NCBI GenBank assembly: GCA_037969035.1
Contig: JBBKWU010000012.1
Coordinates: 62,001 to 126,000 of the forward strand
DNA length: 64,000 bases
Reading direction: 5' to 3'
Source of the DNA: JBBKWU01 sp037969035
Lineage (GTDB): Bacteria > Pseudomonadota > Alphaproteobacteria > Micavibrionales > Micavibrionaceae
Both the position numbers and the translations under genes were made by a program. Below the pieces are notes generated by a model. That model was not told where the DNA came from and searched no databases. It saw nothing but the letters and a program-made list of their open reading frames with translations. Positions 8,143-16,749 of the stretch are shown one piece after another; the stretch's first letter is position 1, and the number at the start of each line of letters is the position of its first letter.

Positions 8143-8856
8143 GTGGGATTAACAAGTGATTTTTCAAAGGCATTAACTCTTGCGGGTGGTCTCGCTGCCA
8201 GCATGTTGAGCGTGAGCACCGACGCGGCTTTTGCCGCTGGCCCTGAAATAATGACTCATGACGGCTATATAAGTGCCGATAATGTTGCTGTAAATAATAC
8301 TATTTCTTACGCTATCCTCCGCCAGAGTGGCCCGCATGAAGATGCCGCCAGCTATACCGTTTACCATGATGGGAAAAGTCAGCTATTAGGGGTTGTTGTT
8401 CACGATGACGGTCATATTTCCGTCAGTGGGCGCGATATGAACGGTTATGAGGAGCGCGAAATGTTTGAAATCGTGCGCGATGGTTTGCCACGGACACAGC
8501 CTGATTTAACGGACATAAATGTACCCTCCGTTCGGTATGCACGGGCACATCAAATTGCTGTTGGTGGTTCAGACTCTCCTGCGGGATTGTATAACACAGG
8601 GTTTAATGCCTCAGAAGGCTGGATTGGCTCGTGTTCCATTATTGATGATCATCGCATCTTGTGCTTAACCAACATTTATAATGACAGCGTTTCTAAATTA
8701 ACAACAAAAATTGATATTCATCAAGTCGACGCGTTTGGGCAAAGCGCGACTGTTGAAAGTGCAGAGTATTCTCGTGATTTTAACTCACAAAATGAGCGTG
8801 ATCGTTATGAAAGATTTGTAGATAAAGGTCTGCAAGAGTTACAAATTCATCGTTAA
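8143..8856 (+). CDS. Secreted protein of unknown function
   Basis: Not recognised. It encodes 237 residues from a GTG start (8143). The nearby ATG at 8132 is in another frame and soon hits a stop. The N-terminus looks like a Sec signal peptide (TLAGGLAASMLSVSTDAAFAA, cleavage near residue 32). The mature part is polar, beta-rich and ends in an Arg/Glu-rich helix. It has only two cysteines, in WIGSCSIID and RILCLTN, spaced for a disulfide. No enzyme motif is visible. It lies between the terminator of the cell-wall genes and a convergent histidine phosphatase whose stop is 4 bases away. An envelope role is suggested only by its position and export. Confidence 0.7.
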   Translation: MGLTSDFSKALTLAGGLAASMLSVSTDAAFAAGPEIMTHDGYISADNVAVNNTISYAILRQSGPHEDAASYTVYHDGKSQLLGVVVHDDGHISVSGRDMNGYEEREMFEIVRDGLPRTQPDLTDINVPSVRYARAHQIAVGGSDSPAGLYNTGFNASEGWIGSCSIIDDHRILCLTNIYNDSVSKLTTKIDIHQVDAFGQSATVESAEYSRDFNSQNERDRYERFVDKGLQELQIHR

Positions 8857-8860
8857 GTAA

Positions 8861-9499
8861 CTATGATGCCTGTTGCAAAAGAGGTTCACAAAAAACCGCA
8901 GATGACCTCTTTAATGCGTCACCTTCAATATCAAATTGGCAAACTTTCCAAGGAAACAGGGCGTTTTCAGGGTGTGGTTCAAAATAGTGCAGATGGCAAT
9001 TTTGAACCGATGATATTCCATACTCATACATATAGCCGAGTGCGTGAAATAATCCACCATGAGCAACAATCATCGGCGGGCTTCGCTCGTGGCTTTTTTT
9101 GATTACATCTGTGATCGCGTTTTGTATGCGCGTTGCAAATTGTATTTCGCTTTCACCATTTGGAGGTGTTTCTTTGTTTTCAAGACGTGGAAGCGTTTCA
9201 TCCCAAGGCTTTCCATCCCATTCTCCCAAATCAATTTCGCGTAAATCGTTGCGTTCATACATTTCAAGCGCGAAGGTTTGGTTGATATATGTAGCTGTAT
9301 CGCGTGCTCGTTGCATATCACTATGATATATGATTTGGGGTTTGACCTCTAATTGACCAATGACAGAACGAAGCATTTTGGCCTGTTTTATGCCTGTTTG
9401 GTTCAATGGCGTGTCAAATTGACCTCCTGCGGTTATGGATGCCGCATTGGCAACGGTTTCGCCGTGTCGGATGAGGTAAAAGGGCTTTAACGGTAGCAT
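8861..9499 (-). CDS. Histidine phosphatase family protein
   Basis: A 212-residue phosphoglycerate-mutase-like phosphatase. The catalytic RHG motif is in FYLIRHGETVAN (residues 7-18). The second arginine lies in the SDMQRARDTA region, the acid residue in REIDLGEWDGKPWDE, and the second catalytic histidine in IVAHGGLFHAL. Family members include cobalamin-pathway phosphatase CobC, PhoE and various sugar-phosphate phosphatases. The substrate cannot be read from sequence, and no cobalamin gene is nearby. It is divergent from recO with a 70-base gap, and no strong ribosome site is seen before the ATG. Confidence 0.88.
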   Translation of the reverse strand: MLPLKPFYLIRHGETVANAASITAGGQFDTPLNQTGIKQAKMLRSVIGQLEVKPQIIYHSDMQRARDTATYINQTFALEMYERNDLREIDLGEWDGKPWDETLPRLENKETPPNGESEIQFATRIQNAITDVIKKSHERSPPMIVAHGGLFHALGYMYEYGISSVQNCHLHYFEPHPENALFPWKVCQFDIEGDALKRSSAVFCEPLLQQAS

Positions 9500-9569
9500 C
9501 TGGGGAGTATTCCTTATTTATAGTCGATTGCTCTTGGCAATTGAACGTTGTCATTACACTATAGATGCC

Positions 9570-10394
9570 ATGAAATTATGGCGCGATCAAGGAATAGTAC
9601 TTTCTGTAAGGCAACACGGTGAAAATGGCGGTGTTGTTTCTGTGCTTACGGAAACGCAAGGACGGCATGTGGGCTACGTGCGCGGCGTGTCCTCGTCTAA
9701 AATGCGAGGCCTGTTGGAGCGCGGCAATCTCGTCTCTGTGGAATGGTCTGCGCGCACGCATGACGAGCTCGGTAGCTTTAAGTTGGAGCAAGAACGCCAT
9801 ATCACCGCAGGGCTTATGGGGGATAAGTTAAAGCTGGGCGCTTTGCTTTCTGCTTGCAGCCTGTGTGATAGGGCTCTTGCTGAGCGTGAAGTACATGCGG
9901 GGCTGTTTCACGGTTTTCTCGCGCTCTTGGATATCATGGATATGGATGAATGGGGCGCGGCCTATGTGATGTGGGAAATTGCCTTGCTGCGTGAGTTGGG
10001 CTTTGCTATTAACCTGACGCGCTGCGCGGCGGGCGGAGATTCTGAAACACTTTCTTATGTTAGCCCCAAATCGGGCTGCGCGGTGAGTGAGGCTGCGGCC
10101 GCACCTTATAAAGAAAAGCTGTTGCCATTACCCGCATTTTTAAAACCTGAGCAGGGCAGTGCTTGCGATGCAGAAGTGCTAAAAGGTTTACAAATGACGG
10201 GATATTTCTTAAATCATTGGGTTTTTGCACAACATACACAAGGAATCCCCGAAGACCGCTTGCGTTTTGAGGAAAGATTTGCCAAAACAGTTGATCAGGA
10301 AAGCGTTACGCTTGATTTGAGTAGAAATCATGCGGATGATTCTGTAGATAATTTTGAAGAATTAGAAAGTGATTTGGTAGATATCGATGGCTAA
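9570..10394 (+). CDS. recO: DNA repair protein RecO
   Basis: RecO loads RecA with RecR in the RecFOR recombination pathway and anneals SSB-coated strands. Starting at the ATG at 9570 gives 274 residues beginning MKLWRDQGIVLSVRQHGENG, the normal RecO N-terminal OB-fold start. An in-frame TTG 42 bases upstream is less likely. The helical C-terminal part contains the variant cysteines RCAAGG and SPKSGCAV, as in RecO zinc-finger remnants. The acidic tail is extended (SVDNFEELESDLVDIDG). Its stop overlaps the parC start by 8 bases (ATGGCTAA), so the two are translationally coupled. Confidence 0.9.
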   Translation: MKLWRDQGIVLSVRQHGENGGVVSVLTETQGRHVGYVRGVSSSKMRGLLERGNLVSVEWSARTHDELGSFKLEQERHITAGLMGDKLKLGALLSACSLCDRALAEREVHAGLFHGFLALLDIMDMDEWGAAYVMWEIALLRELGFAINLTRCAAGGDSETLSYVSPKSGCAVSEAAAAPYKEKLLPLPAFLKPEQGSACDAEVLKGLQMTGYFLNHWVFAQHTQGIPEDRLRFEERFAKTVDQESVTLDLSRNHADDSVDNFEELESDLVDIDG

Positions 10395-12627
10395 GGACGA
10401 TAATTTGGCAGCAGATAATGTAATTGAACAACCGTTTGGGAAGCTTCTTTCCGAACGTTATTTGTCTTATGCGCTTTCTACGATTATGTCGCGTTCGCTG
10501 CCCGATGTTCGTGATGGCTTAAAGCCCGTTCACCGTCGCTTGCTCTATGCCATGAGCCAGTTAAACCTTAAACCTGAGGGTAGCCCGAAGAAATCAGCTC
10601 GTGTTGTTGGTGACGTTATCGGTAAATATCACCCGCATGGCGATACAGCCGTTTATGATGCAATGGTGCGTTTGGCGCAGGATTTTGCTTCGCGGTATCC
10701 AATGGTCGAGGGGCAAGGTAATTTTGGTAATATTGACGGCGATAGCGCGGCTGCCATGCGTTACACAGAAGCTAAACTGACTGCTGTTGCCATTCTGATG
10801 CTTCAGGGCATTGAGGAAGATGCCGTTGATTTCCGTGCTACATACGATTCTGAAGGCTCTGAGCCTGTTGTACTGCCTGCGGCATTTCCGAATTTGCTCG
10901 CCAATGGTTCCTCAGGAATTGCCGTTGGTATGGCAACCAATATACCGCCGCATAATGTTGCTGAGCTTTGCGAAGCCATGGAAATGATGTTGGATGGTGA
11001 TCCTGAGATCAAAGATTTAATGAAAGTCGTCAAAGGTCCTGATTTTCCAACAGGTGGAACGCTTGTTGAACCAAAAGAAAACATCCGTAAGGCCTATGAA
11101 ACGGGCAAAGGTAGCTTCCGTTTGCGTGCTAAATGGTTCAAAGAGGAGCTCAAGCAGGGTCAATATCAGATTATTGTGACGGAAATCCCTTACCAAATTC
11201 AAAAATCACGTCTGATTGAAAAAATTGCAGAACTTATTCATGTCCGTAAAGTGCCGATGTTGGATGATGTGCGCGATGAAAGTGCCGAAGATATCAGACT
11301 CGTTCTTGTGCCTAAAAATAGAAATGTTGAACCAGAGCTTTTGATGGAAGCGCTTTACCGTCAATCCGATTTAGAAACACGCTTTAGCATGAACATGAAT
11401 GTTCTGGAAAGCGGTGTGACGCCGCGCGTGATGAACATCAAAGAAGTTCTCTCGCTATGGATGGAGCATCGCCAAGAGGTTCTTGTTCGTCGTTCAAACC
11501 ACAGACTTGAAAAAGTGCTTCATCGCCTTGAAGTCCTCGGTGGTTACATGATTGTATACCTCAATATTGACGAGGTCATACGGATCATTCGTGAAGAAGA
11601 TGAACCTAAAACGAGCCTTATTGCCACGTTTAGTTTGACGGATATTCAGGCTGATGCTGTTCTCAATATGCGTTTGCGCCATTTGCGTAAGCTTGAAGAG
11701 ATGGAGATCAAAACGGAGCATGATGCGCTTGCTAAGGAGCGTGACGAATTGCGCGTTTTGTTGAAATCAGAAACAAAACAATGGCAAATTATCCGTGAGG
11801 AAATAGGCAATCTTAAAGAAATGTTTGGCCCCAAAACTGAATTGGGCGCACGCCGTACGACGGTAGGGAAAGCACCTGAGCCAATTGATATTGATGAGCT
11901 TGAAGAGGCGTTGATTGAAAAAGAACCTATTACCTTTATCTGTTCAGCAATGGGCTGGATTCGCGCGATGAAGGGGCATGGCTTGAACTCCAAGGACTTT
12001 AAATATAAAGACGGCGATAAAGAGCAATATACCTTAGAGGTCCAAACAACGGATAAGCTTTTGATTATGGGCACAAATGGGCGTTTTTATACGCTTGGTT
12101 GCGACAAACTGCCGCCAGGGCGCGGTTTTGGTGAGCCTTTGCGCCTGTCTGTTGATATGCCGAATGACGCGGATATTGTCACTATTTTGGTTTATGATGC
12201 GGACAGCAAGATGTTGCTCGCGTCCGATCAGGGGCATGGCTTTATCGTTGAGCAGAAGAACCTTCTAACGAACCGTAAGGCAGGGCTTCAAGTCCTCAAT
12301 GTCAGCGGTAAAGCGGAGGCCAAAATTTGTGTACCTGTTCCGGACAATGCTGATCATCTGGTTACGATTGGTACAAACCGTAAAATGTTGGTGTTCCCGC
12401 TTGCGGAAGTGCCTGAAATGACAAAAGGCAAGGGCGTTATCTTGCAACGCTATGCAGGTTTAGGCGTTATAGCTGACGTGAAGGCCTTTAACCTTGCAGA
12501 AGGGTTGACGTATAAATTCCGTGGTACGGATAAAGCAGTTGAAGATATTAAGCCGTGGATTGGTAAACGTGCGCAAGCTGGTCGTTTGCCACCGAACGGC
12601 TTCCCGCAAAGTAACAAGTTTGAATAA
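10387..12627 (+). CDS. parC: DNA topoisomerase IV subunit A
   Basis: The DNA-cleaving subunit of topoisomerase IV, which decatenates daughter chromosomes. At 746 residues it is the length of ParC, shorter than GyrA. Visible landmarks are the N-terminal LSERYLSYALSTIMSRSLPDVRDGLKPVHRRLLYAM, split by the quinolone-region segment YHPHGDTAVYDAMVRLAQ and the catalytic-tyrosine motif AAMRYTEAKL. The position equivalent to GyrA Ser83 is Thr. The C-terminal beta-pinwheel is shorter than in GyrA and lacks the GyrA box, which supports ParC. Its partner ParE is encoded at 51.8-53.8 kb. It overlaps recO and ends 3 bases before the convergent bpt stop. Confidence 0.94.
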   Translation: MAKDDNLAADNVIEQPFGKLLSERYLSYALSTIMSRSLPDVRDGLKPVHRRLLYAMSQLNLKPEGSPKKSARVVGDVIGKYHPHGDTAVYDAMVRLAQDFASRYPMVEGQGNFGNIDGDSAAAMRYTEAKLTAVAILMLQGIEEDAVDFRATYDSEGSEPVVLPAAFPNLLANGSSGIAVGMATNIPPHNVAELCEAMEMMLDGDPEIKDLMKVVKGPDFPTGGTLVEPKENIRKAYETGKGSFRLRAKWFKEELKQGQYQIIVTEIPYQIQKSRLIEKIAELIHVRKVPMLDDVRDESAEDIRLVLVPKNRNVEPELLMEALYRQSDLETRFSMNMNVLESGVTPRVMNIKEVLSLWMEHRQEVLVRRSNHRLEKVLHRLEVLGGYMIVYLNIDEVIRIIREEDEPKTSLIATFSLTDIQADAVLNMRLRHLRKLEEMEIKTEHDALAKERDELRVLLKSETKQWQIIREEIGNLKEMFGPKTELGARRTTVGKAPEPIDIDELEEALIEKEPITFICSAMGWIRAMKGHGLNSKDFKYKDGDKEQYTLEVQTTDKLLIMGTNGRFYTLGCDKLPPGRGFGEPLRLSVDMPNDADIVTILVYDADSKMLLASDQGHGFIVEQKNLLTNRKAGLQVLNVSGKAEAKICVPVPDNADHLVTIGTNRKMLVFPLAEVPEMTKGKGVILQRYAGLGVIADVKAFNLAEGLTYKFRGTDKAVEDIKPWIGKRAQAGRLPPNGFPQSNKFE

Positions 12628-12630
12628 CAG

Positions 12631-13497
12631 CTAACCGTTGGTGTTTTTATGGGCGGTGCGGTACGGCCAATGAAGATCTTGCGGCAATATAGCTTCGTAG
12701 TCAGGCGTTTCAAATTTTTTTTCGGCTTGATAAGGCACCCAGCCGTTTGTTGTCATTGCTTCTAAGCCTGAAAATTCTCCCTTATACCCTAGTTTAGGGC
12801 TGTTTTGAGCAAGACTTCCGAGATAGAAATGCTTGATTGTAGGGCTGCCTTTTAACGCATCTACAACAGCCAGTATTGTAAATTTACCCAGGCTTCTGCG
12901 TTTTGATTCCTCTGTATCATAGTAAAAATTAATCCCGTAAAGGTAGTCATCTCCTGCTGTGAGGATGCTGGCACATAAAAGTTTACCAGCCGCATTGCGG
13001 CTCTCTACAACTAAATCAAATGGCTCGAAAGATGCTTCAAAGTTATTTTGTGACATTCTCGCAAAGCCGCCGTTTGGATGTCTATTTGTCATGTTTTCAT
13101 GAAATAGCTTGTAGTGCTCATCATCAAGGATGAGGTCATTTCCGTCATTTTCATACAGGGAACGAATGGTGGTTGTCAGGTCGTTATTGCGCTTTAATAT
13201 ACGTTTTTGAGAGCGAGAGGGTGTGAAGTCATCAATGACAATACGGACGGGAAAGCAGCGTTTGCAGGTGGCACAACCATTAAATTTGGGGGTTAGGCCA
13301 CCATCCAGAAAACCTTGAGGGATTAAGCTTTTTGTGAACTTCCGTAAATGATCACCAGAAAGGGGTTTTCTGTCATATCTTGTTGAGTGGAGCAGCATTG
13401 TTTCAGACCATAATGCTTTGTCTGGAAAGTAGGAGCAGGGCTCGGCACCCGTATATAAAACACTTATTTTATGTTCTTTTTCAATTTTCATAAGCAT
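12631..13497 (-). CDS. bpt: Aminoacyl-tRNA--protein transferase (Bpt/ATE family)
   Basis: Transfers an amino acid from tRNA (leucine in bacterial Bpt enzymes) to N-terminal acidic residues of proteins in the N-degron pathway. It has 288 residues. The N-terminal ATE domain has EPCSYFPDKALWSETML and the cysteine cluster CATCKRCFPVRIVIDDF (residues about 76-92). The C-terminal domain has the GNAT-like FYYDTEESKRRSLGKFT and FYLGSLAQNSPKLGYKG segments. This matches the bacterial family rather than eukaryotic ATE1, although it is longer and divergent. Start codons at 13497 or 13491 are both possible. Its place next to parC, tail to tail, is common in alphaproteobacteria. Confidence 0.83.
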   Translation of the reverse strand: MLMKIEKEHKISVLYTGAEPCSYFPDKALWSETMLLHSTRYDRKPLSGDHLRKFTKSLIPQGFLDGGLTPKFNGCATCKRCFPVRIVIDDFTPSRSQKRILKRNNDLTTTIRSLYENDGNDLILDDEHYKLFHENMTNRHPNGGFARMSQNNFEASFEPFDLVVESRNAAGKLLCASILTAGDDYLYGINFYYDTEESKRRSLGKFTILAVVDALKGSPTIKHFYLGSLAQNSPKLGYKGEFSGLEAMTTNGWVPYQAEKKFETPDYEAILPQDLHWPYRTAHKNTNG

Positions 13498-13551
13498 TTA
13501 TACGGGCAAGCTTAGTGAAACTTCAAGAAAATTGTAATAACAATGTAAATT

Positions 13552-14589
13552 TTACGGAAACTGAACGGCCCCAGGCGTTTTTTGATAAGCTCCAGCGGGT
13601 TTGCTGTTTTGGGTTGGTAACGCGTCCTTGGTAAGCGTTTCATCGCTTGCAGGCTCATTGCCAAAGGCGCCACGATCAAACGCATCGTCAAGGCGTTCAT
13701 TCAGCAGGATAATACTAATACGGCGGTTTTGTTCGGAGAACGTGTCATCTTCAATAAAAGGCTCACGGTCAGCTTTGCCCATAACATCAGATAGGCGTGT
13801 GACAGGAACCTCATAATCAAGAAGTACACGGCGGCTGGCATTTGCCCTATCCGCAGAAAGTTCCCAGTTGGTATAGGTCGCGCCAGGACCAAAAGGGTGG
13901 CTGTCGGTATGTCCGCGAATTGAAATATTGTTAGGCATCGTTAGTGCCACATCAGCTACAAGTCCCAGTAATTCACGAGTGTAGCTATACATCTGATCGC
14001 TACCGCTCGGGAACATGGGGCGACCATCTTGATCGACAATCTGGATGCGTAAACCCTCTTCTGTTATATCAATTTTTAAGTTTTTACTGAGTTCTTTTAA
14101 TTGCTCATTTTTGGAAAGCATATCTTCAAGCTGTTCTTTAGCTTCTTCGAAACGTTTTTTCTCTTGCTCGCGCAATTGTTCTTCCAGCTTTACGACATCC
14201 ATATTGTTGTTTTTTACGAAACTATCAATAGATTGAGGGTTTTCCGCACCTTTTTTAGCAGCCATTTGTGGTTGCGGTGCTGAAATAGGCTGTACATTTG
14301 TAACCATGGCACCATCAGGCGACATGGAAAGGCCACCCATAACACCACCTGAGCCGCTAGTTGTCTGTGAGACAGCAGGGTGCGACGGGTCAAAATAACT
14401 GGAAATCACTTCAAGAGCTTCATCGGTCGAGACATTCAAAAGCCAAAGCAACAAAAAGAACGCCATCATCGCAGTCACGAAATCAGCATAGGCAACTTTC
14501 CATGCGCCGCCATGATGGCCGCCGGCCATTTTTTTTATTTTTTTGATAATGATAATGGGCTGTTCGTCGCCCTTGCCTTTATTTGCCAA
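13552..14589 (-). CDS. motB: Flagellar motor stator protein MotB
   Basis: MotB anchors the stator to peptidoglycan and forms the ion channel with MotA. The 345-residue protein has one transmembrane helix near residues 33-51 with the channel aspartate in the AYADFVTAMMAFFLLLWLL stretch. A periplasmic linker with a charged coiled coil (about 130-170) follows, then an OmpA-like peptidoglycan-binding domain with ISIRGHTDSHPFG and WELSADRANASRRVL. The tail is Pro/Thr-rich. The start is TTG at 14587-14589, supported by a strong GAGGAG ribosome site 6 bases upstream (14596-14601). It lies 22 bases after motA. The HHGGAWKVAYADF context is of the proton-driven type. Confidence 0.95.
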   Translation of the reverse strand: MANKGKGDEQPIIIIKKIKKMAGGHHGGAWKVAYADFVTAMMAFFLLLWLLNVSTDEALEVISSYFDPSHPAVSQTTSGSGGVMGGLSMSPDGAMVTNVQPISAPQPQMAAKKGAENPQSIDSFVKNNNMDVVKLEEQLREQEKKRFEEAKEQLEDMLSKNEQLKELSKNLKIDITEEGLRIQIVDQDGRPMFPSGSDQMYSYTRELLGLVADVALTMPNNISIRGHTDSHPFGPGATYTNWELSADRANASRRVLLDYEVPVTRLSDVMGKADREPFIEDDTFSEQNRRISIILLNERLDDAFDRGAFGNEPASDETLTKDALPTQNSKPAGAYQKTPGAVQFP

Positions 14590-14611
14590 CGCAAACTCCT
14601 CGGATGTTTTA

Positions 14612-15478
14612 TTAGCTTGGGCTCGGTAATTCGTTTAGTTTTTCTTCAAGCTCTAAAAATGTTGGCTGTAAATGATGCGGTAAAAATTTACGCGAAAACT
14701 CAACAGCAACCTGTGGTGCGGCACCATTTAAGAATGCAATCATTGAAACTTTAATAGCGCGGTAATAAAGAATTTTAGATTCGCCTCGTGCCCCCAATGC
14801 GCCGCCAAGAGGTCCGATAAATCCGTAAGCCAAAAACACCCCGAGGAATGTTCCAACCAATGCGCCACCGATCATCTTACCCAGAACTTCAGGGGGTTCC
14901 GATATAGATCCCATTGTTTTAATAACGCCGAGCACCGCCGCAACAATACCAAGGGCGGGAACACCGTCTGCCATAGTTGTTACGGCGTGAGAGGGGTGCA
15001 TAAATTCATGTTCAAGCGTTTCAATCTCTTCGTCCATCAATGCTTCGATCTCGTGCGCGTTTTCATTGCCCAACGAGATAATACGCAGGTAATCGCACAG
15101 AAAAAGCAGAGCGTGGTGATTGCCTGCAAAGCCAGGAAATTGTTGAAAGAGGCTGCTTTCTTCGGGCTCTTCGATATGGTTTTCAAGTGAGAGCCACCCT
15201 TTTGTACGGGCAAGTTTGAAAATCATATAAAGCACACTCAAAAGCTCCATATATGATTCTTTGTTGTGTTCCTCGGCCTTCACCATACAGTTCATGTTTT
15301 TGAGTGTGGATTTAATCACGTGGCCTGTATTGGCAATTAGAAACGCGCCGATTGCCGCGCCGCCAATGATTAATATTTCAAAAGGAAGTGCCTTAAGAAT
15401 AGGCTCCATCTTGCCGCCGGCCAGAGTGTAGCCGCCGAAAACGCAGACAAAAACAATGATAAGTCCTAAAAATTTCAT
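14612..15478 (-). CDS. motA: Flagellar motor stator protein MotA
   Basis: The cytoplasmic-loop stator partner of MotB. From the ATG at 15476-15478 it encodes 288 residues beginning MKFLGLIIVFVCVFGGYTLAGG. A TTG 36 bases upstream would add a basic leader that the family lacks. Four membrane helices are visible: two at the N-terminus (about 1-23 and 30-50) and two at about 165-220. Family landmarks are FEILIIGGAAIGAF, the HPSHAVTTMADGVPALGIVAAVLGVIKTM stretch that spans the third helix (read in parts), and GALVGTFLGVFLAYG. It forms an operon with motB. A FliL-like protein is encoded at 23.0 kb. No other flagellar structural genes are in the window. Confidence 0.95.
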   Translation of the reverse strand: MKFLGLIIVFVCVFGGYTLAGGKMEPILKALPFEILIIGGAAIGAFLIANTGHVIKSTLKNMNCMVKAEEHNKESYMELLSVLYMIFKLARTKGWLSLENHIEEPEESSLFQQFPGFAGNHHALLFLCDYLRIISLGNENAHEIEALMDEEIETLEHEFMHPSHAVTTMADGVPALGIVAAVLGVIKTMGSISEPPEVLGKMIGGALVGTFLGVFLAYGFIGPLGGALGARGESKILYYRAIKVSMIAFLNGAAPQVAVEFSRKFLPHHLQPTFLELEEKLNELPSPS

Positions 15479-15573
15479 AGCGTTTGATCGTGCCCTTCTT
15501 CGTTTGTCGGTCAAAAGATGTGTTGAATTTGTTTAGCTTGCCTGAAACAAGTTAAAACATTGTAACACCACTA

Positions 15574-15602
15574 TTTATCCCTTTTTTACAAAGAAATATC
15601 AA
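15574..15602 (-). promoter_or_regulatory. Candidate promoter for motAB
   Basis: On the reverse strand, TTGATA (15597-15602) and GATAAA (15574-15579) are separated by 17 bases, a fair sigma-70-type match, about 95 bases before the motA start. It is not a flagellar sigma-28 signature. The call rests on motif and position only. Confidence 0.35.
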
Positions 15603-15630
15603 GTGGCAGTAAACGATTATAACGTAAAAA

Positions 15631-16665
15631 TTAGAGAGCGCGTGCTATATCAACGGCGCCGTAACTCAGGATTAAATCAGCACCAGCGCGTTTAAAAGCA
15701 ATCATGCTTTCCATCATAACTGCTTTTTCGTCGATAGCTCCCGCTGCACCAGCAAGCTTGATCATGGCGTATTCGCCGCTCACTTGATACACGGCAACAG
15801 GAAGCAGGGTTTGTTCCTTGATTTTACTCAGAATATCTAAGTAAGGCATACCAGGTTTGACCATCAAAATATCAGCACCTTCGGCTTCATCAAGTGCAGA
15901 TTCAAGTAAGGCTTCGCGCGCATTAGCAGGATCCATTTGATAGGTTTTGCGATTGCCCTTACCAAGGCTACAGCCAGCAGCTTCACGAAATGGGCCATAA
16001 AAGTTCGAATCGAATTTGCTGGAGTAAGACATGATAGGCGTTTGCTTGTAGCCGTTACTATCAAGAGCCATACGGATTGTTTCAATCATGCCGTCCATCA
16101 TAGCGGAGGGCGCAATCATATCTGCGCCCGCGTCAGCGGCAACAAGTGCTTGTCTGGCAAGGTTTTCCAGCGTTAAATCATTATCGACATCATGATTGTG
16201 ATCTAAAACGCCGCAGTGACCGTGGCTTGTGTATTCACAAAAACAGGTGTCGGCGATGACAACCATTTCAGGGCAAGTTTCTTTTACGCGGTTGATCATG
16301 CGGTAAAGCAGGCCATCATGGCTTAAGGCATCGCTGCCGATTTCATCTTTATTATGAGATACACCAAACAGCATCATGGCTTTGACACCTGATTGATACG
16401 CCTCTTGAGCCATCGCGCCAATTGTCTTTTCTGTCTGGCGATAAACGCCAGGCATAGTCGATAGCGGCATAGGTTGATCTAAGTTTTCTTCAACAAAGGC
16501 AGGCAAAATAAGGTCATCAGGGGTCAAAACAGTTTCACGCATAAGGTCACGAAGGCCTGACGTGCGGCGCAAACGGCGCATACGCTTGGAAATAGCAGGG
16601 ATTTCGATGCTCTTTTGTTGTTGCGATGGCACATTTTTATGTGCGGGGCATACTGAAATACTCAT
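15631..16665 (-). CDS. hemB: Delta-aminolevulinic acid dehydratase (porphobilinogen synthase)
   Basis: Condenses two 5-aminolevulinate molecules to porphobilinogen in haem synthesis. The start at 16663-16665 (344 codons, AGGA ribosome site) is chosen over an upstream ATG at 16773, which would run into the divergent gene. Visible motifs are RMRRLRRTSGLRDLMRE at the N-terminus, the metal-binding DTCFCEYTSHGHCG (three cysteines, the Zn type), the first Schiff-base-lysine region SYSSKFDSNFYGPFREA and the second in MVKPGMPYLDIL. The closing SGEYAMIKLA segment is also present. Confidence 0.95.
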   Translation of the reverse strand: MSISVCPAHKNVPSQQQKSIEIPAISKRMRRLRRTSGLRDLMRETVLTPDDLILPAFVEENLDQPMPLSTMPGVYRQTEKTIGAMAQEAYQSGVKAMMLFGVSHNKDEIGSDALSHDGLLYRMINRVKETCPEMVVIADTCFCEYTSHGHCGVLDHNHDVDNDLTLENLARQALVAADAGADMIAPSAMMDGMIETIRMALDSNGYKQTPIMSYSSKFDSNFYGPFREAAGCSLGKGNRKTYQMDPANAREALLESALDEAEGADILMVKPGMPYLDILSKIKEQTLLPVAVYQVSGEYAMIKLAGAAGAIDEKAVMMESMIAFKRAGADLILSYGAVDIARAL

Positions 16666-16749
16666 ATGTCTTGTCCTGCGGCTCTTTAATAATGAATGAT
16701 ACTGGGATAATGTATTTTGCAGTAGATGTAAATAATCAGGTGAGTAAAT

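Noticed and set aside
10387..12627. Quinolone-resistance mutation in ParC (Thr at the Ser83-equivalent position)
   Set aside because: Thr is a natural residue at this position in many bacteria, so it cannot be called a resistance change from sequence alone.
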